Assembly: GCF_009668025.1 (NCBI RefSeq)
Contig: NZ_WJXZ01000018.1
Coordinates: forward strand, 1-64,000
Source: Larkinella terrae
Lineage (GTDB): Bacteria; Bacteroidota; Bacteroidia; Cytophagales; Spirosomataceae
Length of the DNA: 64,000 bases
Direction of reading: 5' to 3'
Shown here: in pieces, positions 33,206-41,288 of the stretch
How the letters are laid out: each line of letters starts with the position of its first letter
Numbering within the stretch: the stretch's first letter is position 1
The notes under the pieces: model-generated
What the model was told of the DNA's origin: nothing
Databases searched by the model: none
The model's input: only the letters and a program-made list of their open reading frames with translations
Made by a program: the position numbers and the translations under genes

Positions 33206-34438
33206 TCAACGCGCAGCCGCTTTCCGGTTCCGAATATAAATATAAAGGAACGTAAAAGCAACGATCAGAATAATGGGAAAGGAAGTCATCCGGAGCAGGG
33301 TTGCCTGTCCGGCTGCCAGTTCCAGTTCGTCGCCGGATAAGCCCAGCGCGGATTTCTCAACGCGCTCGGCATCGATCCAGCCACCAATGATCGGCTGGAA
33401 AATAGCGGTTGAGAACATGCCGACACCACCGACAATCGACATACCGAGGGCTCCGCTCAGGGGAATGCGTTCGGCCACAAAACCGATCATGGTTGGCCAG
33501 AAATAACAAACTCCGATGGCGAAGAAAACCGCAGCGATGTAAGCGGAAGTGCCGGTTTGGGTGCTGAAAAGATAGATACCGATGGTGGCAAAAACCGCCG
33601 AGCCCAGCAGAACGCCCGTTTGGTCGAGCCGGTGAATGATCGGTCCGGCGAAAAACCGCCCAATGGCCATCAGACCCGTTACCAGCGCCAGAATCAGCAT
33701 CGGGCTGGCACCGCTCTTGCTCATGATCAGACCAACCCACTGCTGCGGACCGAACTCAGAGATAGCAGTAAACGCCATGCAGCAGAAGATGAAAATATAC
33801 AGGAATGTGCCCATCGCCTTGAAGTTTTTGGCCAGCGAGGTAGCGCCTTCAACCTGCGGTTTTGGAAAAGCCTGTCCGAAATACAGGAACACGTAAATCA
33901 GGGTTGGGATCATGATGATCCAGATTTGTGACTGCCAGCCGTAGCCACTATCCGTCATGAATTTCGAGATCAAGCTACCCAAAACGATACCGCCGGGGAA
34001 CCACATGTGAAACCGGCTCAGCATTTTGTTCATTTTTTCGCCCACGTACATGTCGGCAATCATCGGGTTACAGGCCGCTTCGGTACAACCATTCCCGAAA
34101 CCGATGAAGAAGGTAGAGATCAATAAACCGGTGTAGCCACCTGAATAAATGGTCAGCAGAATACCGAGCGTGTGCGCCACAAAGGCTACCATCATGATGA
34201 TCCGCGGACCAACCGAGTGGTAAACCAATCCGCCGATAATCATCGAAATGGGAAATCCGAAGAAGAACATCGAATTGATAAAACCTAACTGCGTGGCAGT
34301 TAATCCAAATTCCGTACCCAGCTGGGGCAAAATACCCGCCCGGATACTAAAGGAAAAGGCCGTGGTAATGAGCGCAAAGCAACTAGCATTAAAAAGGCGG
34401 CTTTGGTTGACAGGCGAGGTCGCCATAGCGGTCTGCAT
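33206..34438 (-). CDS. MFS transporter
   Basis: This 410-residue polytopic protein has about 12 hydrophobic segments, beginning with NASCFALITTAFSFSIRAG and including SMFFFGFPISMIIGGLVYH (loop 2-3 region) and FAIGVCYFWPTMIGFVAERIP. The substrate is not fixed by sequence. The gene diverges from a Gfo/Idh/MocA oxidoreductase, and with the isomerase beyond it the set suggests uptake of a sugar, polyol or sugar acid. The exact start is uncertain: MQTAM, with a second ATG four codons on. Confidence 0.92.
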   Translation of the reverse strand: MQTAMATSPVNQSRLFNASCFALITTAFSFSIRAGILPQLGTEFGLTATQLGFINSMFFFGFPISMIIGGLVYHSVGPRIIMMVAFVAHTLGILLTIYSGGYTGLLISTFFIGFGNGCTEAACNPMIADMYVGEKMNKMLSRFHMWFPGGIVLGSLISKFMTDSGYGWQSQIWIIMIPTLIYVFLYFGQAFPKPQVEGATSLAKNFKAMGTFLYIFIFCCMAFTAISEFGPQQWVGLIMSKSGASPMLILALVTGLMAIGRFFAGPIIHRLDQTGVLLGSAVFATIGIYLFSTQTGTSAYIAAVFFAIGVCYFWPTMIGFVAERIPLSGALGMSIVGGVGMFSTAIFQPIIGGWIDAERVEKSALGLSGDELELAAGQATLLRMTSFPIILIVAFTFLYIYIRNRKAAAR

Positions 34439-34686
34439 AAAAAGGAAGTAGGGGTTTAGTTGAAAAATTTTCGGTCAATACTAAGTTTTATTGATTGGAA
34501 ATATACAAAATTTCCGAAAAATAAGCGAAACTGCTAATTTCCCGGCCAAAATCTTCGGATTTTAAATTCTCAGATTTTTGATCGTGGATTAGTAGGAACT
34601 GGTTTTCAAAACCTTCATCTTTCCGGAACCCGAAAGATTCAGTCAGAAATCAACAATTCTAACCAAACCTTCAGTTTTATACAATT

Positions 34687-35844
34687 ATGGCGCACAGAAA
34701 AATGCGGATGGGCATGATTGGCGGAAGCCTTGAAGCCTTCATTGGGGCCGTCCACCGCCGGGCTGCCGTTTTCGACGGGGAAATCGAACTGGTCTGCGGG
34801 GCGTTTAGCTCCAATCCGGAAAAATCAAAAGCCACCGGATACGCCCTCTACCTGCCCGACGAACGGGTGTATGGCAGCTTTGAGGAAATGATTTTGAAAG
34901 AAAAAGAATTGCCGGAGGGCGAACGGATGGATTTTGTGTCGATCGTGACGCCGAACCACATGCACTTTCCACCGGCCAAGCTGGCGCTGGAAAACGGATT
35001 TCATGTGGTTTGCGATAAACCGATGACGCTGAATTTGGAGGAAGCCCGGGAGCTGGCCCGCATCGTCCAGGAAACCGGCAACCTGTTCTGCCTGACGCAC
35101 AATTATACGGGTTATCCGATGGTGAAAGAAGCCCGCGAGATCGTGCGGAGCGGCAAATTGGGCAAATTGCGGAAAGTGGTGGTGGAATACCCGCAGGGCT
35201 GGCTTTCCAAGCTCGAAGAAGCGACTTCCTACAAACAGGCCATCTGGCGGACCGACCCGGCGCAGTCGGGCGCAGCGGGCTGTATGGGCGATATTGGAAC
35301 CCATGCCGAAAACCTGGCAGAATACATTACTGGTTTGAAAATCACCGAATTATGTGCTGATCTGACCATTTTTGTGCCGGGCCGCAAACTCGACGACGAC
35401 GGCAATGTATTGCTGCGGTTTGAAGACGGCGTTAAAGGCGTGCTGCACGCCAGCCAGATTGCCAACGGTGAAGAAAACGCGCTGAATATCCGGATTTACG
35501 GTGAACTGGGCGGTTTGGAATGGCACCAGATGGAGCCGAATACGCTGATTTATAAGACGCAGGAAGGCCAGCGGATTTTCCGGCCATCCGTGGGAGATTT
35601 GTCGGCGGCTGCCAAAGCGCACATTCGGGTGCCGTCGGGTCACCCCGAAGGCTTCTTCGAAGCGTTCGCCAATCTGTATCGCAACTTTGCCATCACGCTG
35701 CGCAGCAAAATGGAAGGCAAGGAACCCGATCCGATCTACGCCGACTTCCCTTCGGCCGAAGACGGCATCCGCGGGCTGGCGTTCATCGAAACCGTCATCC
35801 AGTCGAATCAGTCTTCGGAAAAGTGGACGAAATTTATTGAATGA
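34687..35844 (+). CDS. Gfo/Idh/MocA-family oxidoreductase (1)
   Basis: The 385 residues have a Rossmann N-terminus (MRMGMIGGSLEAFIGAVHR, a glycine-poor variant of GxGxxG). The conserved Lys is in FHVVCDKPMTLN (D replacing E of the usual EKP), and the catalytic region is GCMGDIGTHAENLAEYITG. Members oxidise sugars, inositols or related polyols with NAD(P). It shares AEYITGLK and other segments with the next oxidoreductase, and both stand with a TIM-barrel isomerase and the divergent MFS gene. The precise substrate is unknown. Confidence 0.93.
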   Translation: MAHRKMRMGMIGGSLEAFIGAVHRRAAVFDGEIELVCGAFSSNPEKSKATGYALYLPDERVYGSFEEMILKEKELPEGERMDFVSIVTPNHMHFPPAKLALENGFHVVCDKPMTLNLEEARELARIVQETGNLFCLTHNYTGYPMVKEAREIVRSGKLGKLRKVVVEYPQGWLSKLEEATSYKQAIWRTDPAQSGAAGCMGDIGTHAENLAEYITGLKITELCADLTIFVPGRKLDDDGNVLLRFEDGVKGVLHASQIANGEENALNIRIYGELGGLEWHQMEPNTLIYKTQEGQRIFRPSVGDLSAAAKAHIRVPSGHPEGFFEAFANLYRNFAITLRSKMEGKEPDPIYADFPSAEDGIRGLAFIETVIQSNQSSEKWTKFIE

Positions 35845-35854
35845 AATAAGTTGT

Positions 35855-35955
35855 ATCGCGAAGATTAGCAGAGAAAAAAGGAGTTAAGCGGAGAATTATT
35901 TTCTCTGGGTAAAACTCCGCTTAACTCTTAAAACTCCGCTATACTTCGCGAAACA
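35855..35955. repeat. Nested palindrome between the two oxidoreductase genes
   Basis: The inner perfect arms gagttaagcggag (35881-35893) and ctccgcttaactc (35915-35927) are enclosed by an imperfect outer pair (cgcgaagattagc against gctatacttcgcg). It may act as a terminator or an intra-operon processing site. Confidence 0.75.
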
Positions 35956-35997
35956 ACCCTTTTTTAACCTTTAAATACATTACTTCAAATCTCACAA

Positions 35998-37146
35998 ATG
36001 GAAAAAATCAAAGTTGGTGTAGTTGGTACGGGCTTTATTGGTCCGGCCCACATTGAAGCCCTGCGTCGGCTTCCGAACGTCGAGGTCGTTGCGCTTTGCG
36101 AAGTGACCGCCGAACTGGCCCGGCAAAAAGCCGATGCGCTCGGCATTGCCCGTTCCTACACCTTTGACGAATTGCTCAAACAGGACGACATTCAGAGTGT
36201 ACACATCTGTACGCCCAACTTCCTGCACTACTCGCAATCGAAAGCGGCTTTGGCAGCCGGTAAGCATGTAATTTGCGAAAAACCGCTCGCCAAAGACCTG
36301 AAAGAAGCTGAAGAGCTGGTTGAACTGGCCGCTAAATCGGGGCTGGTGAATGCCGTTCACTTTAACCTGCGGTATTATCCCCTGGCCCGTCAGATGCGGG
36401 TAATGCGGCAAAAAGGCGATTTGGGCGAAGTTTATTCGGTGATAGGGTCGTATTTGCAGGACTGGCTTTTCTACAATACCGATTACAACTGGCGACTCGA
36501 ACCCGATAAATCGGGCGACTCCCGGGCCATTGCCGACATCGGTTCGCACCTGATGGACATTCTGGAATACATTACCGGTTTGAAAACCGTTGCCGTGCTT
36601 GCCGATTTCAATACCATTCATAAAACCCGCAAAAAACCGCTAAAAGCCGTTGAAACGTATTCGGGCAAGATGTTGCAACCGGAAGATTACGCCGATGTGC
36701 CCATCAATACTGAAGACCACGCCAACGTATTATTGCGCTTCGACAACGGAAATAAAGGAGTGATTACGGTTTCGCAGGTGTCGGCGGGTCGGAAAAACCA
36801 GATGAAACTGGAGATTGCCGGTTCGAAGAAGACGTTTGCCTGGAACTCCGAAGCGCCGAACGAAATGTGGATCGGAAACCGTGACGGTTACAACGAAAAC
36901 CTGATGCGCGACCCCTCGTTGCTGTACTCCGAAGCGCGGTCGGTCGTCTCCTTCCCCGGCGGTCACAACGAAGGGTTCCCCGACACCTCGAAGCAGCTTT
37001 TCAAAGAGGTGTACGACGCCATTGCGGCCGGAAAACAGCCCGAAAACCCCACATTCCCCACTTTCGCCGACGGCTACCGCGAGTTGCTGATCTGCGAACG
37101 AATCCTGGAATCAAACCGCAAACAGGCATGGGTGAACATTGAGTGA
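35998..37146 (+). CDS. Gfo/Idh/MocA-family oxidoreductase (2)
   Basis: The 382 residues have a canonical GVVGTGFIGPAHIEA Rossmann motif, HVICEKPLAKDL with the catalytic Lys, and ADIGSHLMDILEYITG containing the conserved Asp and His. It resembles a sugar or inositol dehydrogenase. Two such enzymes plus a xylose isomerase-like epimerase recall inositol or 3-keto-glycoside pathways, but substrate assignment is inference. A palindrome separates it from gene 1, and a broken four-helix-bundle gene lies between it and the isomerase. Confidence 0.93.
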   Translation: MEKIKVGVVGTGFIGPAHIEALRRLPNVEVVALCEVTAELARQKADALGIARSYTFDELLKQDDIQSVHICTPNFLHYSQSKAALAAGKHVICEKPLAKDLKEAEELVELAAKSGLVNAVHFNLRYYPLARQMRVMRQKGDLGEVYSVIGSYLQDWLFYNTDYNWRLEPDKSGDSRAIADIGSHLMDILEYITGLKTVAVLADFNTIHKTRKKPLKAVETYSGKMLQPEDYADVPINTEDHANVLLRFDNGNKGVITVSQVSAGRKNQMKLEIAGSKKTFAWNSEAPNEMWIGNRDGYNENLMRDPSLLYSEARSVVSFPGGHNEGFPDTSKQLFKEVYDAIAAGKQPENPTFPTFADGYRELLICERILESNRKQAWVNIE

Positions 37147-37155
37147 TTGAGCGAA
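37138..37155. repeat. Left inverted repeat flanking the four-helix-bundle pseudogene
   Basis: The 18-mer attgagtgattgagcgaa is repeated perfectly inverted at 37574-37591. It overlaps the stop region of the preceding oxidoreductase gene. Confidence 0.8.
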
Positions 37156-37162
37156 TGAATGA

Positions 37163-37564
37163 TTGAGTGAAAAACCGCCACGCCAGTATATAGAGTCGAT
37201 CCGAATTGATAAAGGTGAATTTGCTGACGGTGTGGAAAAACGCCTTAAAGGATTCATGTTACGGTGTGTTAAGGTTTTTCGCTCATTGCCTAATTCGTTC
37301 GAAGCATAACATTTTGGGAAACAACTTCTTTGAAGTTCATCGTCATCTGCCGCAAATTACCGGGCGGTGCGACGAGCCCGAAGCCAAAATGAGTTTTTCG
37401 CTAAAATCAGCATCGTTATCGAAGAATTAGACGAATCGCTCTTTTGGCTAGAAACATTAATTGATACCGAAATAGTAACAGAAACCCGGTTAAGTGATTT
37501 ACTAAGTGAAGGAATCCAACTAGTGAAGATGCTTTCCAAATCACGGAACAGTATCAAAAAATAG
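37163..37564 (+). pseudogene. Broken four-helix-bundle (S23/IVP-like) gene
   Basis: One continuous reading frame gives VEKRLKGFMLRCVKVFRSLPNSFEA, stop, HFGKQLL, stop, SSSSAAANYRAVRRARSQNEFFAKISIVIEELDESLFWLETLI and on to a stop at 37564. This is the TIGR02436/23S rRNA-intervening-sequence protein pattern (LRSLP..., anRA.RA.S..DF..KLSIv.EE.dE..fWLe) interrupted by TAA at 37307 and TGA at 37331, both in frame. No ATG is found ahead of the first conserved residues. The remnant sits inside perfect 18-bp inverted repeats. It is decayed by nonsense changes rather than truncation. Confidence 0.8.
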
Positions 37565-37573
37565 CCGATTGCT

Positions 37574-37591
37574 TTCGCTCAATCACTCAAT
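37574..37591. repeat. Right inverted repeat flanking the four-helix-bundle pseudogene
   Basis: ttcgctcaatcactcaat is the exact reverse complement of 37138-37155. The two arms lie 418 bp apart and enclose the pseudogene. The isomerase ATG follows 21 bp later. Confidence 0.8.
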
Positions 37592-37611
37592 CACTAACTC
37601 ACTCAATAAAA

Positions 37612-38664
37612 ATGAAGACTATCAAAGGACCTGCGGTCTTTCTGGCGCAGTTTTTAGGGGATTCGGCACCCTTCAATTCGTTAGATTCGATTGCGAAATA
37701 CATGGCCGATCTGGGCTATAAAGGGATTCAGTTGCCAACCTGGGATCCCCGGGTGATTGACCTGAAAAAAGCCGCTGAAAGTGTTACGTATTGCGATGAA
37801 CTGAAAGGCAAACTGAAGGATATTGGCGTGGAAATCACCGAACTTTCGACGCACCTTCAGGGGCAACTCGTGGCTGTTCATCCGGCGTATGCCTCCATGT
37901 TCGACGGTTTTGGGCCGGGCGAACTGGCGGGAAAACCGAAAGCGCAGCAGGAGTGGGCCGTGCAGCAATTGAAATGGGCCGCCAAAGCGAGCCAGAATCT
38001 CGGTCTGACGTCGCACGTGACGTTCTCGGGGGCGTTGTTATGGCCGTTTGTTTATCCCTGGCCTCAACGCCCGCAAGGGTTGGTAACCACGGCTTTCCAG
38101 GAACTGGCAAACCGCTGGAAACCCATCCTGGACGCGTTCGATGAGTCGGGTGTGAACGTTGGTTATGAGCTGCACCCCGGCGAAGACCTGCACGATGGGA
38201 TTACGTTCGAAACCTTTCTGGACTACGTCGGCGGGCACCCACGCGCGGGGATCAACTACGACCCGAGCCACTTTGTGTTGCAACAGCTTGATTACCTGCA
38301 ATTCATCGATTTCTACCACGACCGGATTTATGCCTTCCACGTGAAAGACGCCGAGTTCAACCCGACGGGCAAGCAGGGTGTTTACAGCGGGTATCAGGGC
38401 TGGGTTGAGCGGGCCGGGCGGTTCCGTTCGCTGGGCGACGGTCAGGTCGATTTCGGCGGCATATTTAGCAAATTGTCGCAGTACGACTACGACGGCTGGG
38501 CGGTTCTGGAATGGGAATGTGCCATCAAACACCCCGAGCAGGGTGCGGCCGAAGGCGCACCGTTTATCGAAAGCCACATCATTCGCGTAACGGAACACGC
38601 TTTCGACGATTTCGCCGGAACCGGTGCTGATGAAGCATTCAACAAGAAATTGCTGGGCTTATAA
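37612..38664 (+). CDS. Sugar phosphate isomerase/epimerase (TIM barrel, AP2Ec/XylI-like)
   Basis: The 350 residues form a TIM-barrel of the xylose isomerase-like family. Metal and substrate residues are visible in VEITELSTHLQGQL, NVGYELHPGEDLHDG (Glu and His), GINYDPSHFVLQ (Asp/His), IYAFHVKDAE (His, Asp) and WAVLEWECAIKHPEQG (Glu). Members isomerise or epimerise sugars or inosose derivatives. It is the last gene of the oxidoreductase set, with a hairpin at 38671-38725 after it. The precise substrate is unknown. Confidence 0.93.
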   Translation: MKTIKGPAVFLAQFLGDSAPFNSLDSIAKYMADLGYKGIQLPTWDPRVIDLKKAAESVTYCDELKGKLKDIGVEITELSTHLQGQLVAVHPAYASMFDGFGPGELAGKPKAQQEWAVQQLKWAAKASQNLGLTSHVTFSGALLWPFVYPWPQRPQGLVTTAFQELANRWKPILDAFDESGVNVGYELHPGEDLHDGITFETFLDYVGGHPRAGINYDPSHFVLQQLDYLQFIDFYHDRIYAFHVKDAEFNPTGKQGVYSGYQGWVERAGRFRSLGDGQVDFGGIFSKLSQYDYDGWAVLEWECAIKHPEQGAAEGAPFIESHIIRVTEHAFDDFAGTGADEAFNKKLLGL

Positions 38665-38670
38665 TTCAGT

Positions 38671-38725
38671 GGGGGAGAGTTGTCCTAAGGTTCTATTGGT
38701 CAGGACCTGGGGACAATTCTCCCTC
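38671..38725 (+). terminator. Hairpin after the isomerase gene
   Basis: The arms gggggagagttgtcc (38671-38685) and ggacaattctccctc (38711-38725) pair with two G-T type mismatches and a 25-base loop. No long T-run follows. Confidence 0.55.
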
Positions 38726-38851
38726 AAATTTTAAAACCACCCCCGGATTTTGACAGTTTAAAGCAGCAAACTTCCATTCGTAAAAAACCGGATGGTTCGA
38801 TTAGTTATCCTGTTAAATTCAGGACGGTTTTACCCTTTAAACTCGCAAAAA

Positions 38852-39055
38852 ATGGCAGGTCAAGGATCGGGCGGCAACGTGTTGGCAGCCCTCTGTAGTT
38901 TCTTCATTCCGGGTTTGGGACAGCTTTTGCAAGGCCGACTGCTGATGGCGATCATTCAGTTCGTGCTGGCGGGCGTTCTCTGGTTTTTTCTGCTCGGCTG
39001 GCTGATTCATTTATGGTCCATCATCGATGCGGCCCGGTTTAATCCGGGTAATTGA
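38852..39055 (+). CDS. Small hydrophobic membrane protein
   Basis: The protein has 67 residues from the ATG at 38852 (an ATG at 38792 would add 20 atypical residues). Two membrane helices are visible: NVLAALCSFFIPGLGQLLQG (with the PGLGQLLQGR turn) and AIIQFVLAGVLWFFLLGWLIH. A short tail, WSIIDAARF, follows. The PG.GQ.. motif with a following WSI.DA is recurrent in small bacterial membrane proteins of unknown function. Confidence 0.7.
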   Translation: MAGQGSGGNVLAALCSFFIPGLGQLLQGRLLMAIIQFVLAGVLWFFLLGWLIHLWSIIDAARFNPGN

Positions 39056-39184
39056 TATCGCCCATGTTTGATGTGATCAGGGGCCATATTACGCAGCTAA
39101 TTTGTCTCGGAGGAAAAACGAAAAAAAGCCTGATGGCGATTGAACGCCGGTTTTCTGGCTCAGAGGCTAAAAAGAATTCATCAA

Positions 39185-39793
39185 CTAAAATTCAATCCCC
39201 TCTTCCCGCAACAACTCCGCCAGATTCAATACACAAGTATCCAAAACCGGTATATTGATGTCCCAGTTATGCGTTGTCCAGTCGGCAGCGCGGCTGGCGA
39301 TGAAAATCTTTTGCGGTTGGGTAGTAATCCAGATCACCCGTTCGACGCCAAAGTCGAGGAGCCGCTCGGTTTTTTCGTAAATGTAACTTTGGTCGCGGGA
39401 CGGGAAGTTTTCCAGATCAATCCGGACGTCAATTTCAATGGCAACTTTCGGAGGTCTGTCGAAATATTTGTTATTCAGGATTAAACCTTTTTTTGCAAAG
39501 ATGGCAATGTCATTGGATAAATTATTCCCTTTATCCACATGCACGCCAGACTCATTCGTAACGAGTAAATATAGTTTTCGATTGATATTGTTAAACAGAA
39601 AACCGTGTATAAGCGATACGAGTGCTGCTTGCAACGAACTACTTCCCATAACCTCTTCGGGTGTTTTCTTTCCGGACAAAACTTCTTTATAGTCCCTGTA
39701 ATACAGGGGCTTCCCGTTGAGTGTCTCGTAAATCAGCGAAGTAGGAATCTTTCTCCGACGCCTGGGTTCTTCGGTAACAATCGGAATGGTCAT
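39185..39793 (-). CDS. Uma2-family (DUF820) putative endonuclease
   Basis: The 202 residues follow the Uma2 pattern: PTSLIYETLNGKPLYYRDYK, GSSSLQAALVSLIHGFLF, LSNDIAIFAKKG (Asp), VAIEIDVRIDLENF (Glu, Asp) and ERLLDFGVERVIWITTQPQKI. It is more divergent than the copy at 14201; the usual PDL is replaced by NDI. It is transcribed divergently from modA. Function of the family is unproven. Confidence 0.87.
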   Translation of the reverse strand: MTIPIVTEEPRRRRKIPTSLIYETLNGKPLYYRDYKEVLSGKKTPEEVMGSSSLQAALVSLIHGFLFNNINRKLYLLVTNESGVHVDKGNNLSNDIAIFAKKGLILNNKYFDRPPKVAIEIDVRIDLENFPSRDQSYIYEKTERLLDFGVERVIWITTQPQKIFIASRAADWTTHNWDINIPVLDTCVLNLAELLREEGIEF

Positions 39794-39854
39794 AGCTGGC
39801 TCATCAAGATGAAATCAATACTACCAATTTTAACCCGAAATTTCAAGAACTCGC

Positions 39855-39862
39855 TATATTTG
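39855..39862 (+). promoter_or_regulatory. Candidate -7 element of modABC
   Basis: TATATTTG matches TAnnTTTG exactly and lies 20 bp ahead of the modA ATG, implying a very short leader. No good -33 element was seen. Confidence 0.42.
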
Positions 39863-39882
39863 GAAAACCATAACGATACCGT

Positions 39883-40620
39883 ATGCGTCAGTGCCTGACT
39901 TTGCTGCTTATTGCACTTACCTTATCCGCGTCGGGCCAGAAAATCCGGGTGGCAGTGGCCGCCAATGCGCAGTTTGTGATGGAGAAACTACAGGCGGGTT
40001 TTGAAAAGAAAACCGGTCGGGAGGTTGAAACCATCGTTAGCTCGTCGGGGAAATTAACCACCCAGATTCAGAATGGAGCGCCGTTCGACGTTTTTCTGTC
40101 AGCCGACATGAGCTATCCCGAAGCGGTTTTTCAGGCCGGATTGTCCGAAACCAAACCGAAAATTTACGCCTACGGTTTGCTGGTGCTCTGGACGCGATCC
40201 GGGCTCGACCCCAGCCGGGGATTGTCCGTGTTGAACGATAAAGCTGTCGTAAAAATCGCCGTCGCAAATCCCAAAACCGCCCCATACGGAACCGTAGCCG
40301 TCGATGTGTTAACCAAACAGAAACTCCTGACCGGTCTGCAACCCAAAATCGTTTACGGCGAAAGCATTGCCCAGGTCAATCAGTACCTGATTTCGGGCGC
40401 AGTCGACGCCGGTTTTACGGCCAAATCGGTGGTACTGGAGCCGATGCTGAAAGACAAAGGGCGCTGGGCTGACGTGAAAGGTGCGGAGCCGATCGCCCAG
40501 GGGGTGGTGTTACTCAAAAACGCCAAAGAAGGCTCCCGGGCGTTTTACGATTACCTGTTTACGCCGGAAGCGCGGGCCATTTTCCGGCAATACGGCTACC
40601 AACTGCCTTCCCGCCAATGA
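39883..40620 (+). CDS. modA: Molybdate ABC transporter substrate-binding protein
   Basis: The 245 residues have a signal peptide (MRQCLTLLLIALTLSASGQ). It is a type II periplasmic binding protein with ModA motifs IRVAVAANAQFVMEKL, IVSSSGKLTTQIQNGAPFDVFLSADMSYPE and KIAVANPKTAPYG. The last segment and VVYGESIAQVNQYLISGAVDAGFT-type region form the oxyanion pocket. It binds molybdate or tungstate. Its stop overlaps the modB ATG (ATGA). Confidence 0.95.
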   Translation: MRQCLTLLLIALTLSASGQKIRVAVAANAQFVMEKLQAGFEKKTGREVETIVSSSGKLTTQIQNGAPFDVFLSADMSYPEAVFQAGLSETKPKIYAYGLLVLWTRSGLDPSRGLSVLNDKAVVKIAVANPKTAPYGTVAVDVLTKQKLLTGLQPKIVYGESIAQVNQYLISGAVDAGFTAKSVVLEPMLKDKGRWADVKGAEPIAQGVVLLKNAKEGSRAFYDYLFTPEARAIFRQYGYQLPSRQ

Positions 40621-41288
40621 TTGATTTCGACTGGCAACCGTTGCTGCTCACGTTTCGGCTGGCTACCACCACCACTATCCTGTTGCTCCTGGTCGGTATT
40701 CCGCTGGCCGGTTGGCTGGCATTTACCCGGTTTCGGTTCAAACCGGTGGTCGAAGCGGTCATCAGCCTGCCGTTGGTTCTGCCGCCCTCGGTGCTGGGTT
40801 TTTACTTCCTGCTGGCGTTTAGCCCGACCGGTTTCTGGGGCGCAAAACTGCTTACCTGGTTCGATATACGCTTATTGTTTACGTTTGAAGGGCTGGTGGT
40901 TGCTTCCATTTTTTACAGCCTGCCGTTCATGGTGCATCCCGTTCAGGCTGGGTTGGAAAACCTCCCCAATTCATTGCGTGAAGTGGCCTATACCTTGGGA
41001 AAGTCGCCCCGGGAAACGTTTTTCCGGGTATTGCTGCCCAACATAAAACCCTCGCTGTTAACCGGCGTCGTGCTCTCTTTCGCCCATACGATCGGCGAAT
41101 TTGGACTGGTGCTGATGATTGGCGGCAACCTGCCCGGCGAAACCCGCGTGGCGTCGGTGGCCATCTACGACGAGGTCGAGCTGCTGCACTACGATACTGC
41201 CAATGCCTACGCCCTGTTGCTGTTGGCGGTCTCCTTTGGTATTTTGCTGGCGGTTTATGCCATTAATAAACGGTGGGTGATTTTCTGA
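40617..41288 (+). CDS. modB: Molybdate ABC transporter permease
   Basis: This 223-residue permease has about five to six transmembrane helices. Its ABC-coupling loop is in LREVAYTLGKSPRETFFRVLLPNIKPSLL (EAA-like motif with Gly). FGLVLMIGGNLPGETRVASVAIYDEVE is the ModB-typical segment near the C-terminus. It overlaps modA by 4 bp and modC by 1 bp, a tight operon. Confidence 0.95.
   Translation: MIDFDWQPLLLTFRLATTTTILLLLVGIPLAGWLAFTRFRFKPVVEAVISLPLVLPPSVLGFYFLLAFSPTGFWGAKLLTWFDIRLLFTFEGLVVASIFYSLPFMVHPVQAGLENLPNSLREVAYTLGKSPRETFFRVLLPNIKPSLLTGVVLSFAHTIGEFGLVLMIGGNLPGETRVASVAIYDEVELLHYDTANAYALLLLAVSFGILLAVYAINKRWVIF

Noticed and set aside
37206-37430. A 74-codon gene in the gap before the isomerase
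   Set aside because: It is in a different frame from the four-helix-bundle homology and has no recognisable features; it is a by-product of the pseudogene.
37138-37591. A diversity-generating retroelement, because Avd proteins are four-helix bundles
   Set aside because: No reverse transcriptase and no template/variable repeat pair was seen nearby.
39056-39882. A molybdenum-cofactor riboswitch ahead of modABC
   Set aside because: The leader is only about 90 bp between Uma2 and modA and contains no multi-stem structure.
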